Below, in pieces: positions 1 through 7,561 of a stretch of DNA of 64,000 bases (its first letter is position 1; every line of letters starts with the position of its first letter). The translations under genes and the position numbers were made by a program. Location of the stretch: contig JASCOH010000001.1 of NCBI GenBank assembly GCA_029959295.1, positions 310,001 to 374,000 of the forward strand. The letters run 5' to 3'. Under the pieces are notes generated by a model. That model did no database searches. It was not told the origin of the DNA and saw only the letters and a list, made by a program, of their open reading frames with translations. Source of the DNA: Flavobacteriaceae bacterium PS02334 (lineage in GTDB: Bacteria; Bacteroidota; Bacteroidia; Flavobacteriales; Flavobacteriaceae).

Positions 1-74
1 TTCTACTTTTTTGCGTTATTAATTTTGTTCTGATTTTTCCCTTGATTTATTCGGCAATGAGAGGAGGTGCTGAA

Positions 75-175
75 GTTTCGTTTCACTCTTTTGCCATTTC
101 CAATGCTGTATTTTTTCATTTCTGACATTTTTTTTATTCGTCTAAAGAGCCGGAGTATGCTTTGTTTCGTTTCAC
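75..175. repeat. 12-bp direct repeat pair
   Basis: GTTTCGTTTCAC occurs exactly at 75-86 and again at 164-175, in the same orientation and 89 bp apart. The copies lie near a tyrosine recombinase gene, so they might be protein-binding sites of the element, but nothing further supports that. Confidence 0.35.
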
Positions 176-198
176 GAGCATAAAAAGGTTAGTGTTTA

Positions 199-283
199 GC
201 AGGAACAAGGTTTTGTCAAGAAAATACGACCCGAATGGGTGGAGATTTTTTTGCAAACCAGGAAGGCACGACCTTGTTCCTGC
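199..283. repeat. Large imperfect stem-loop in the mobile element
   Basis: The outer arms GCAGGAACAAGGT (199-211) and ACCTTGTTCCTGC (271-283) pair perfectly over 13 bp. Inside, 212-215 pairs with 254-257 and 218-225 pairs with 245-252. The tip is ACCC-GAAT-GGGT (229-240). The 3' side carries an unpaired stretch at about 258-270. No T-run follows, so it is not a simple terminator. It could be a folded RNA or a recombination or transfer site of the element. Confidence 0.6.
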
Positions 284-614
284 GTTAAGAACACGGAAAT
301 ACCTTTGCTCTTGAAATGGAACAAAAAAGCATATCGGTTCTTGAATAAAAAATCATGTGGAAGCACTTGAAAAAGGCATTCAGGAAATGGCCTTATGATT
401 ACAAAACCTGCAATTACATTTAGCAGAATTTATTTTAGTATCTCAAAGTATTGTGGCTTTGGAAGCCACGTAAACGGTACTGAAAATATTTGTTGAGGGA
501 TAAGATTGGATAGTTTTTCAGTATGGTTTATTAAGTCATCCTACCAAAGCTCTTTTATTGCATGGGATGGGTGCTGGAGGAATAAATGTGCTTTGAAGAT
601 TAAGTATGGGCATA

Positions 615-640
615 AAAAAAGCAGGACATAATCCTGCTTC
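615..640 (-). terminator. Terminator of the tyrosine recombinase gene
   Basis: AGCAGGA-CATAA-TCCTGCT (620-638) is a perfect 7-bp hairpin. Read on the minus strand it is followed by a run of T (614-620), just downstream of the recombinase stop codon. Confidence 0.7.
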
Positions 641-660
641 GCTCTGTGTATATATAAATT

Positions 661-1926
661 CTAAATGATAACCTCTTTCTCCATTTCAGAAAATGCGGCT
701 TCCATTCCTGCAAATTTATGCGATACCAGATCCATATCCTTGCTGATTTTCTGACTGGTAATCTTGGCATAGATTTGAGTGGTAGAAATATTTTTATGTC
801 CCATCATTTTGCTGAGGCTTTCAAGTGGTACACCCTCTGTTAAAAACATTGTTCCAAATGTGTGCCTTGCTGTGTGAAAGGTTACTTTTTGTTCTGTAAC
901 AATCTCTAATTCTTGAATTAGTTTATCTATATGGCTGTTACAAATTTTGTTTGTAGGAACAGGAAAAATAAAATCATTTCGGGTTGTACCTTTATATTTT
1001 TCAATAATACGTTTGGGTATTTCCATAAGCCTAACATTAGAAGCAACATCAGATTTTTGTCTTCGGCTTATAATCCAGTCATGGCCGTCGAAAAAGGATT
1101 GTATGTTAGTACTTTTAAGTTGTTTAATATCTATGTAAGACAGCCCTGTAAAACAGCTGAATACAAAAAGATCCTTTACAAGTTCATAATTTTGTTTTGA
1201 AGGATTGTGTAATAAAAGTAATTCTACGTGTTCTTTAAGTAAATAGCTACGGTCATTTTCCTTCATCGATATTTCATAATCTTCAAAAGGATTTTTCCTG
1301 ATAAGACCGTTTTTGACAGCTATTTCCGCAACACGATAGAGTGGCATCGTATATACCCAAACAGTATTATGTGTGCACTTTTTGTCTATTCTAAGGAAGA
1401 AATCAAATTCTCTGATAAAATCACACGTCAATTCCCTGAACGCCATGTCATCACGATGATACCTGCTTTTGATAAATTCAGTAACGTGGTTATAGACAAT
1501 TTTGTATTTGTAGTAGGTACTTTCGGAGCGTTCTCCTTGTACTACCATTTTCCCAAAATCGTCATTGTTCTTCTTAAAGACTTTCAGCAAGGAATCTTCC
1601 ATAATACCAACACCGAGAAATGCAAGTTTCAGCTTTTGTGCCGTTACAAAACCCTCGTGTTTCAGCATATCTTCATAAAGGGTATCGATACGTGCCCTTA
1701 TATTATCCAATTTTTGGTTAATACCTAGTGCTTTTGCACTCTTACCTTCAACTCTTCCATACTTTAAATCCCAATTCTTTGGATTGATCTCTAACTTTGT
1801 TCCTAAAGTCTTAGGTGTTCCATCAATAGTAATACGTGCCATAATCGGGGCATTACCGTTCTTTTTCGGCTCGTTCTTTTTCAGGTAGAAAAGTAATTTG
1901 AACGTAGATTTTTTTGTCTGCTCCAT
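661..1926 (-). CDS. Tyrosine recombinase (IntDOT-like integrase)
   Basis: A 421-residue site-specific recombinase that would integrate and excise a mobile element. It has the usual Bacteroidota layout: an N-terminal arm-binding domain (about 1-100), a SAM-like core-binding domain (about 110-215) and a C-terminal catalytic domain. Visible catalytic residues are K291, H351-x-x-R354, H377 and nucleophile Y386. The first catalytic arginine is replaced: the motif reads TGLS with S263, the substitution known for the CTnDOT integrase IntDOT. The gene has its own terminator and no partner genes in the window. Its start lies about 330 bp from the stop of glyA, and a candidate att core lies between them. 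The family call is firm; the type of element it moves is inferred. Confidence 0.92.
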   Translation of the reverse strand: MEQTKKSTFKLLFYLKKNEPKKNGNAPIMARITIDGTPKTLGTKLEINPKNWDLKYGRVEGKSAKALGINQKLDNIRARIDTLYEDMLKHEGFVTAQKLKLAFLGVGIMEDSLLKVFKKNNDDFGKMVVQGERSESTYYKYKIVYNHVTEFIKSRYHRDDMAFRELTCDFIREFDFFLRIDKKCTHNTVWVYTMPLYRVAEIAVKNGLIRKNPFEDYEISMKENDRSYLLKEHVELLLLHNPSKQNYELVKDLFVFSCFTGLSYIDIKQLKSTNIQSFFDGHDWIISRRQKSDVASNVRLMEIPKRIIEKYKGTTRNDFIFPVPTNKICNSHIDKLIQELEIVTEQKVTFHTARHTFGTMFLTEGVPLESLSKMMGHKNISTTQIYAKITSQKISKDMDLVSHKFAGMEAAFSEMEKEVII

Positions 1927-2024
1927 AACTCAAATGTTTAATGTTTAAAATTAAATTGTATTGAGTTACAAGGGAATATGAAAAATAGGGCAAAACACTG
2001 AAATATAATCTGTTACATCTTTAA

Positions 2025-2034
2025 TTACCTTTGC
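2025..2034. other. Candidate attachment-site core (GTANNTTTGC-like)
   Basis: TTACCTTTGC matches 9 of 10 positions of GTANNTTTGC, the core shared by attB sites of CTnDOT. It lies about 100 bp upstream of an IntDOT-like gene and between that gene and host glyA, where an element junction is expected. The motif also resembles the Bacteroidota -7 promoter box, so a chance match is quite possible. The other element end is outside the window, so no duplicated copy can be checked. Confidence 0.3.
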
Positions 2035-2160
2035 TAATCGGTAACGAATTAGTAACCTATCTTTGTATTTTTAAGACCAAAACCTATCAGACACCGGGTT
2101 CCAAACCAAGACTACTGTTTTATAAAGCATTGTATATAAACGGTTTTAACCGTTTTGCTT
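2034..2160 (+). other. Possible short transcription unit without a protein
   Basis: A -7 box TATCTTTG (2058-2065) is followed about 75 bp later by a perfect inverted repeat AAACGGT-TTTA-ACCGTTT (2138-2155) and a T-rich stretch. An imperfect palindrome (2034-2052, CTAATCG/CGAATTAG) lies just upstream. No convincing ORF lies between them. This could be a small RNA, a relic of the integration target, or coincidence. The T-loop-like string GGTTCCAAACC (2098-2108) does not extend to a tRNA. Confidence 0.25.
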
Positions 2161-2202
2161 ATTTTTGCTTTCTACTAATCTTTTTATTTAAAAAAATCCA
2201 GA

Positions 2203-2232
2203 AAATAAAAAACCCCTGCATTTGCAAGGGTT
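2203..2232 (-). terminator. Terminator of glyA
   Basis: AACCCCTGC (2211-2219) and GCAAGGGTT (2224-2232) form a 9-bp stem with a 4-base loop. On the minus strand a T-rich tract follows (2203-2210). It lies 24 bp past the glyA stop codon. Confidence 0.85.
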
Positions 2233-2255
2233 TTCACTATATAAAAAATTGAGTT

Positions 2256-3530
2256 TTAGAAAACGAAAATCGCTCTTTCGCCCATCATATCATTAACTTC
2301 TTCGCCAATTTGCTCTAAAAGTTCTTCATTAGTATGATCCATAATCACTCTGTCGATAAAATCAACAATAGTTTCCATGTCTTCTTCAACCAAACCACGA
2401 GTTGTGATTGCAGCAGTTCCTACACGAATTCCTGAAGTCACAAAAGGAGATTTGTCATCAAACGGAACCATGTTTTTATTTACCGTAATCTCCGCTTTTA
2501 CCAATGCATTTTCAGCTTCTTTTCCAGAAATATTTTTATTTCTAAGGTCGATAAGCATCATGTGATTATCAGTTCCTCCAGAAATAATATCGTAGCCTCT
2601 TTTCACGAAAGCTTCTGCCATTGCGTTGGCATTTTTCTGCAATTGTCTAGCGTAAGTAAAGAATTCGTCAGATAAAGCTTCACCGAAAGCAACCGCTTTT
2701 GCAGCAATAATGTGCTCTAAAGGACCACCTTGATTTCCAGGGAAAACGGCTCCGTCAATTAAAGAAGACATCATTCTTGTTTCTCCTTTTGGCGTTTTGA
2801 TTCCGAATGGATTTTCAAAATCTTTTCCGATCAAAATCATTCCTCCGCGAGGTCCTCTCAACGTTTTGTGCGTAGTAGTCGTTACAATATGGCAATGCGG
2901 AATCGGGTCATTCATCAATCCTTTTGCAATCAATCCGGCCGGATGTGAAATATCAGCCATCAAAATAGCGCCAACGCTGTCAGCAATTACTCTGAAACGC
3001 TCAAAATCCATATCGCGCGAATAAGCCGAAGCACCTGCGATGATTAATTTTGGCTGTTCTTTTGTAGCAATCTCTTGGATTTTATCGTAGTTCAAGCGGC
3101 CAGTTTCCTGTTCCACTCCATAAAATACCGGGTTGTATAATCTTCCTGAAAAATTCACAGGAGAACCGTGCGTCAAGTGACCGCCGTGAGACAAGTCAAA
3201 ACCAAGAATTTTGTCTCCAGGTTTCAAGCAAGCGTGGTAAACCGCCGTGTTTGCTTGTGAACCAGAATGCGGCTGTACGTTTGCATATTCTGCACCAAAC
3301 AAAGCTTTTGCCCTGTCGATGGCAATCTGCTCGATTACGTCAACCACTTCACAGCCTCCATAATATCTCTTTCCAGGATATCCTTCAGCATATTTATTAG
3401 TTAAGATGGAACCAGCTGCTTCAAGCACCTGGTCACTCACAAAGTTCTCTGAAGCAATCAGTTCTAGACCATGAATTTGTCTGTCTTGTTCTTCTAGAAT
3501 TAAATCAAATATTTGTTCGTCGCGTTGCAT
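2256..3530 (-). CDS. glyA: Serine hydroxymethyltransferase
   Basis: PLP-dependent cytosolic enzyme that converts serine and tetrahydrofolate to glycine and 5,10-methylene-tetrahydrofolate, the main one-carbon source. The protein shows the family N-terminus with [11 protein letters not shown], the strand [10 protein letters not shown]-like block ([12 protein letters not shown]), and the PLP-lysine region [15 protein letters not shown] start it at the internal Met (MQRDEQ, 424 residues) and not at the longer reading frame, because the -7 box at 3557-3564 covers the upstream ATG. It has its own terminator and stands divergent to the fumarylacetoacetase gene. Identification is secure. Confidence 0.97.
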   Translation of the reverse strand: MQRDEQIFDLILEEQDRQIHGLELIASENFVSDQVLEAAGSILTNKYAEGYPGKRYYGGCEVVDVIEQIAIDRAKALFGAEYANVQPHSGSQANTAVYHACLKPGDKILGFDLSHGGHLTHGSPVNFSGRLYNPVFYGVEQETGRLNYDKIQEIATKEQPKLIIAGASAYSRDMDFERFRVIADSVGAILMADISHPAGLIAKGLMNDPIPHCHIVTTTTHKTLRGPRGGMILIGKDFENPFGIKTPKGETRMMSSLIDGAVFPGNQGGPLEHIIAAKAVAFGEALSDEFFTYARQLQKNANAMAEAFVKRGYDIISGGTDNHMMLIDLRNKNISGKEAENALVKAEITVNKNMVPFDDKSPFVTSGIRVGTAAITTRGLVEEDMETIVDFIDRVIMDHTNEELLEQIGEEVNDMMGERAIFVF

Positions 3531-3556
3531 TTGATAATTTTTTGTTAATTTGACCA

Positions 3557-3564
3557 CAAAAATA
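3557..3564 (-). promoter_or_regulatory. -7 promoter box of glyA
   Basis: On the minus strand the sequence reads TATTTTTG, an exact TAnnTTTG match. It would give a 5' UTR of about 20-25 nt and decides the glyA start codon at 3530. No clear -33 TTG is seen. Confidence 0.6.
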
Positions 3565-3574
3565 CAAAAAGCGT

Positions 3575-3604
3575 TTGTTAAAATGCCGCATAACTATATA
3601 TTTG
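3575..3604 (+). promoter_or_regulatory. Promoter of the fumarylacetoacetase gene
   Basis: TTG at 3575-3577 and TATATTTG at 3597-3604 are separated by 19 bp, matching the Bacteroidota -33/-7 consensus. The start codon lies 35 bp downstream. Confidence 0.75.
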
Positions 3605-3639
3605 ATAATTGATTTATAAACAAATAAACTAACAATATA

Positions 3640-4923
3640 ATGCCAATAACAGCTAATGACCCTAGCAGGAAATCCTGGCTAGAGGTCAACAAAGACAGTG
3701 ATTTTCCTATACAAAATATTCCTTTTGGCGTTTTCTTGACTAAAGATGATGTAGTAACAATTGGTACAAGAATTGGCGATTTTGCCATCGATCTTGGTGC
3801 TTTGCAACAATTAAATTATTTCGAAGGCATCGAATTGACTGACGATATGTTTATGCAGGATACGCTGAACGATTTTATTTCTGACGGAAAAAAGACGTGG
3901 CGATTGGTAAGAAATAGAATTGCAGAGATTTTTGATGCTAACAATTCTGAGTTGAGAGACAACGAAAAGCATAGAGAAATTGTGATTTTCAATATTGAAG
4001 ATGTCGAAATGCAGCTTCCGGTTTTGATTGGAGATTACACTGATTTCTATTCTAGCAGAGAACACGCGACGAATGTCGGGAAAATGTTCCGTGATCCTGA
4101 AAATGCTTTGTTGCCGAACTGGCTTCACATTCCGGTGGGCTATCATGGAAGAAGTTCTACCATTATTCCGTCTGGAATTCCGGTTCACCGACCAATGGGA
4201 CAGACTTTGCCGAACGGCGAAACGACTCCTGTCTTTGGCCCTTCGAGATTGGTTGATTTCGAATTAGAAACTGCTTTTATCACGACAGATGCTAATATCA
4301 TGGGCGAAAATATTCCGGTTCACGAAGCTGAAGATTATATTTTCGGGATGGTTTTGCTGAACGACTGGAGCGCTCGCGATATTCAAAAGTGGGAATATGT
4401 GCCACTTGGCCCATTTTTGGCAAAAAACTTTGCGTCGTCAATTTCTCCTTGGATTGTGACTTTGGATGCTTTGGAACCTTTCAGAGCTAAAGGGCCAAAA
4501 CAAGACCCGATGCCGTTGCCTTATCTGCAAGAAAAAGGAAAAAAGACTTTTGATATCCATTTGGAAGTGTTGTTGCAACCTGAAAATGGAGAACAAAATC
4601 TTATTTCAAAATCCAATTTCAAATACATGTATTGGAGCATGTCGCAACAATTGGCGCACCACGCTTCAAACGGATGCCGCATTAATTCGGGCGACATGAT
4701 GGGTTCTGGAACGATTTCAGGATCAACTCCAGATAGTTTTGGTTCTATTTTAGAGCTTACTTGGGGTGGAAAAAATCCTTTGAAATTAAGCGACGGAACG
4801 GAGCGAAAATTTATTAATGACGGAGATACTGTTATTATGAGAGGGTATTGCGAAAAAGACGAAGTAAGAATTGGTTTTGGGGAAGTTTGCAATAAACTTT
4901 TGCCTCCTTTTACTAGAAAATAA
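3640..4923 (+). CDS. fahA: Fumarylacetoacetase
   Basis: Last enzyme of tyrosine/phenylalanine degradation: it hydrolyses 4-fumarylacetoacetate to fumarate and acetoacetate. The 427-residue length is normal for the family. The N-terminal SH3-like domain (about 1-120) and the C-terminal catalytic FAA fold are both present, with DYTDFYSSREHATNVG, the VGYHGRSSTI loop, LNDWSARDIQKWEYVPLGPF and a GSGTISG motif. It is a single-gene unit with its own promoter and a strong terminator. The other tyrosine catabolic genes are not in the window. Confidence 0.97.
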   Translation: MPITANDPSRKSWLEVNKDSDFPIQNIPFGVFLTKDDVVTIGTRIGDFAIDLGALQQLNYFEGIELTDDMFMQDTLNDFISDGKKTWRLVRNRIAEIFDANNSELRDNEKHREIVIFNIEDVEMQLPVLIGDYTDFYSSREHATNVGKMFRDPENALLPNWLHIPVGYHGRSSTIIPSGIPVHRPMGQTLPNGETTPVFGPSRLVDFELETAFITTDANIMGENIPVHEAEDYIFGMVLLNDWSARDIQKWEYVPLGPFLAKNFASSISPWIVTLDALEPFRAKGPKQDPMPLPYLQEKGKKTFDIHLEVLLQPENGEQNLISKSNFKYMYWSMSQQLAHHASNGCRINSGDMMGSGTISGSTPDSFGSILELTWGGKNPLKLSDGTERKFINDGDTVIMRGYCEKDEVRIGFGEVCNKLLPPFTRK

Positions 4924-4941
4924 TATTTTTAGATATTTTAA

Positions 4942-4970
4942 AAGCTTCGAGAAATCGGAGCTTTTTTTTT
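4942..4970 (+). terminator. Terminator of the fumarylacetoacetase gene
   Basis: AAGCTTCGA-GAAA-TCGGAGCTT forms a 9-bp stem (one G-T pair) with a GAAA loop, then a T-run. The same hairpin recurs at 43535-43562 in the opposite orientation. Confidence 0.9.
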
Positions 4971-4975
4971 GCAGC

Positions 4976-5092
4976 GAATCGGCAGTAAATTATCAGCAAT
5001 CTGTTTTCCTGCTGGAGCGACTCACTTTTCTTCTGCCTATTAGCAGAAGAAAGAGTTCAAACAATCGCACCATCAGGGCTAATTGAGAAACT
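4976..5092 (-). repeat. Degenerate copy of the AGCCC dispersed repeat
   Basis: On the minus strand it begins AGCCCTGATGG and contains the hairpin CTTTCTTCTGC/GCAGAAGAAAAG. Together with 30625-30744 it shares the flank TTTCTCAAWTAGCCCT. It is more diverged than the copies near 41.4, 43.4 and 57.8 kb. Confidence 0.45.
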
Positions 5093-5140
5093 TTTTGAAT
5101 TTTTGCAAACTTCGGGAATCGGCGTTGTCGAAAACTTTGC

Positions 5141-5274
5141 GTTCCCTCAACTGCGCTCGGGATGACAACAAGCTTTGCCTTGAAAATTATTAAAAACATC
5201 TTTTTACTGAAAATTTTTGATTAACCATTTTTTTTTGAGTTTCTATTTGTCATCCCGAGCGCAGTCGAGGGAAC
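5141..5274. repeat. Inverted pair of GTCATCCCGAGCGCAGT repeats
   Basis: 5141-5168 and 5246-5274 are reverse complements over about 27 bp with one mismatch and could fold into a long hairpin. A third copy lies at 43315-43342. The motif is a widely dispersed intergenic sequence in Bacteroidota, known to me only as a recurrent sequence of unclear function. Confidence 0.75.
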
Positions 5275-5289
5275 ACTGGAGAAAAAAAA

Positions 5290-5381
5290 CGACCAGCGGT
5301 TCCGAAACTTCAGAACTTTTTTCTTCTTGTAAAAAAAGCCAGCCGTGAAAAATATTGGAACGGAAAGCGGGATTTAGCTTC
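5290..5381 (+). repeat. Partial copy of the AGCCC dispersed repeat
   Basis: Contains the inner motif CGACCAGCGG and the right end GGAACGGAAAGCGGG plus TTTAGCTTC, as in the copies at 43.4 and 57.8 kb. The left end is missing and is replaced by the CCCGAGCGCAGT repeat. Confidence 0.55.
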
Positions 5382-5392
5382 AAAAAATAATA

Positions 5393-5400
5393 TATATTTG
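5393..5400 (+). promoter_or_regulatory. -7 promoter box upstream of a lipoprotein gene
   Basis: TATATTTG matches TAnnTTTG, 17 bp before the start codon at 5418. It directly follows the right end of the dispersed repeat. No clear TTG lies at -33. Confidence 0.5.
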
Positions 5401-5417
5401 CCTTAAATTTAACTTTT

Positions 5418-6599
5418 ATGAAGAAAATTACGACTTTGTTTTTATTGCTTATCTTAGCTTCTTGCGGCGTAAAGCAGACTACGAACATGCTGAACAGCGG
5501 GGATTATGACGGTGCGATTGACAATGCGGTCAGCGGTTTGCGCTCGAATAAAGACAAAAAAGGAAAACAGGTTTATATTTATCTTTTAGAAGAAGCTTTT
5601 GCGAAGGCGAAAGAACGTGATCTGCGCGACATCAAGCTTTTGTCAAAAGATGCAAATCCAAGGAATTTTGAAAAAATCTACACTACTTATATACAATTAA
5701 ATAATCGCCAAGAGAAAATTCGTCCGATTTTACCGTTGCATTTGATGAAGGAAAACAGGAATGCGATTTTTCCTTTTGAGGATTATTCTGATCAGATTGT
5801 AAGCAGCAAAAATACGCTTTCAAAATATCTGTATGACAATGCGAAGGCGCTTTTGATGACGAAAGACAAAATGACGATTCGCCGCGCATTTGATGATTTA
5901 GATTATTTGAATCAGATAAATCCGGGTTATAAGGACGTTCAAAAATTGATGGATCAGGCGCACGCTTTAGGTACGGATTATGTAAATGTTTCTTTGAAAA
6001 ATGAGACAAATATGGTGATTCCAACGCGATTGCAAAATGATTTGCTGGATTTCAGCACGAACGGCATGAACGACAAATGGACCGTTTTTCATACGAATAA
6101 GCAAAAAGGAGTTACTTATGATTATGGCATTGTGGTGAATTTCCGTCAAATTAATATTACACCAGAACAAATCAAGGAAAAAGAATTTATAAAGGAAAAA
6201 GAAATTAAGGACGGCGTGAAAACGCTTACCGATTCACGAGGAAATGTGGTAAAAGACAGCCTTGGAAACCCTATCAAAGTGGACAAATTCAAGACGATCA
6301 AGATTGAAATCTATGAATTTACGCAGTTTAAAGCGGCACAAGTTACTGCAAAAGTGGATTATTTAGATTACAGTACAAATCAGCTGATTGAAACTTTTCC
6401 TTTGGCAAGCGAATTTGTTTTTGAGAATATCTATTCGACTTATCGAGGTGACAAAAGAGCAGCCGATGAAACGTATTACACTTATTTTGGGAAAAAAGCG
6501 GTTCCGTTTCCATCCAACGAACAAATGGTTTTTGACACTGGCGAAGATTTAAAATTGAAACTCAAAGACATTGTTTCTCGAAATAGAATCAGAAGGTAA
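5418..6599 (+). CDS. Lipoprotein of unknown function
   Basis: A 393-residue protein with a lipoprotein signal ending ILASC (Cys16), so it should be anchored in a membrane facing the periplasm or the cell surface. Residues 20-200 look helical and contain TPR-like stretches (for example GDYDGAIDNAVSGL and AFAKAKERDL). The C-terminal half is richer in beta strands. I do not recognise a named family. It is a single gene between the repeat cluster and the propeller gene, about 120 bp upstream of the latter. Confidence 0.8.
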   Translation: MKKITTLFLLLILASCGVKQTTNMLNSGDYDGAIDNAVSGLRSNKDKKGKQVYIYLLEEAFAKAKERDLRDIKLLSKDANPRNFEKIYTTYIQLNNRQEKIRPILPLHLMKENRNAIFPFEDYSDQIVSSKNTLSKYLYDNAKALLMTKDKMTIRRAFDDLDYLNQINPGYKDVQKLMDQAHALGTDYVNVSLKNETNMVIPTRLQNDLLDFSTNGMNDKWTVFHTNKQKGVTYDYGIVVNFRQINITPEQIKEKEFIKEKEIKDGVKTLTDSRGNVVKDSLGNPIKVDKFKTIKIEIYEFTQFKAAQVTAKVDYLDYSTNQLIETFPLASEFVFENIYSTYRGDKRAADETYYTYFGKKAVPFPSNEQMVFDTGEDLKLKLKDIVSRNRIRR

Positions 6600-6717
6600 A
6601 TTTTTATTTTTTCTGTAAATTATTTCAAATACAAATTATATCATAATAAATTAACACAAGTAATATTTATTCATAATCAATTTTAGGTTAAATTTATCAC
6701 AACCTAAATCTTACATT

Positions 6718-7560
6718 ATGAATAAATTTACTATTTTATGCTCCTTCCTGCTGAGCATGTCAATTTATGCGCAGAAAATTGACAAATTTGAACGTATTGA
6801 AGTCGATGGCTTTTATACAAATCCCTTATTTTCCCCTACTGGAGAATTTGTTTTGCTGACTGGCGAACACATGAAAGGCGTTTATTTGCTGAATTTGAAG
6901 AACAAATCGGTCAAGGAAATTTCAGACAAACCAGGAAGCGGTTATGCTTATTCTTGGGACAAATCTGGAGAATCTTTTTACTTTAAAGAGAAAGCTAAAA
7001 ACGAATATTTCACCAATTCAAAAGTCATTAATTATTACGTTAAAGACAATCATTCGAAGAAAGCTTCTGAGATTGACCATAATTATTTGCCTTCTTATAA
7101 TGGCAAAAATCAAGTTGTAGTTTATACAAATTTATCCAATTTAAAAATTGAAGCGAAGGACTTAACTACTTCAAAAACTTGGACCGTAACTAATGCTGAA
7201 GGTCAATTTTATAATGCAATTCTTTCAAATGATGGTAAAAAAGTTGCAGTTCATGATGGTGCTGACATCTTTATTTATGACATTGACGGCAATTCTAAAG
7301 GAAGAAAAATCGGAACTGGAATTGCAACTGCTTGGACCGATGACGATAAAAATCTTATTGGATTTTTAGACGAAAGTGAAGACGGGCATTCCGTGAGCAA
7401 TTCTGAATTGTATCTTTTTGACGTGCAAAATGCGAAGACAAAAAAGATCACGAATACAGAAGTTATCGCAGAAATGTTCCCTACCATTTTTAAAGACCAA
7501 ATTATTTTTTCGGATGACAAAACCGGAAGACTCTTTTTAGCAACCCTAAAAATCAATTAA
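6718..7560 (+). CDS. Secreted TolB/WD40-like beta-propeller protein
   Basis: A 280-residue protein with a signal peptide ending at about IYAQ (residue 19). The body has repeated blades with the pattern of TolB or PD40 propellers, for example NPLFSPTGEFVLLTG, SWDKSGESFYF, AILSNDGKKVAVHDG and AWTDDDKNLIGF. Such proteins usually bind other proteins or cell-wall components. Its stop codon is one base before the amidase start, so the two are very likely co-transcribed and might act together at the cell wall. The function itself is not known. Confidence 0.8.
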   Translation: MNKFTILCSFLLSMSIYAQKIDKFERIEVDGFYTNPLFSPTGEFVLLTGEHMKGVYLLNLKNKSVKEISDKPGSGYAYSWDKSGESFYFKEKAKNEYFTNSKVINYYVKDNHSKKASEIDHNYLPSYNGKNQVVVYTNLSNLKIEAKDLTTSKTWTVTNAEGQFYNAILSNDGKKVAVHDGADIFIYDIDGNSKGRKIGTGIATAWTDDDKNLIGFLDESEDGHSVSNSELYLFDVQNAKTKKITNTEVIAEMFPTIFKDQIIFSDDKTGRLFLATLKIN

Positions 7561-7561
7561 G

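Larger units (their letters stand above)
1..660. other. Non-coding end of an integrated mobile element
   Basis: I see no convincing gene in these bases. They hold a 12-bp direct repeat (GTTTCGTTTCAC at 75-86 and 164-175), a large stem-loop (199-283), a small perfect hairpin GTGGCTT-TGG-AAGCCAC (453-469) and the recombinase terminator (615-640). They lie downstream of a tyrosine recombinase gene and probably belong to the interior of an integrative element that continues beyond the left edge of the window. That assignment is inferred from the recombinase alone. Confidence 0.45.
4971..5417. other. Intergenic repeat cluster
   Basis: No gene is supported here. The stretch contains a degenerate minus-strand copy of the dispersed AGCCC repeat (about 4976-5092), an inverted pair of the CTGCGCTCGGGATGACA repeat (5141-5168 and 5246-5274) and a partial plus-strand AGCCC-family repeat (5290-5381). 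It ends with the -7 box of the next gene. Confidence 0.7.

Noticed and set aside
931-1728. Plus-strand ORFs over the recombinase gene
   Set aside because: They lie opposite a well-conserved recombinase with intact catalytic motifs.
2098-2108. tRNA T-loop-like string GGTTCCAAACC
   Set aside because: The flanking bases do not pair as a T-stem and no acceptor, D or anticodon arm can be built around it.
2031-2252. 73-codon plus-strand ORF behind glyA
   Set aside because: Low-complexity hydrophobic and lysine-rich content; it spans the glyA terminator and a separate hairpin. Not a plausible protein.
4993-5488. Two minus-strand ORFs in the repeat cluster
   Set aside because: They are made of dispersed repeat sequence and overlap the lipoprotein start.
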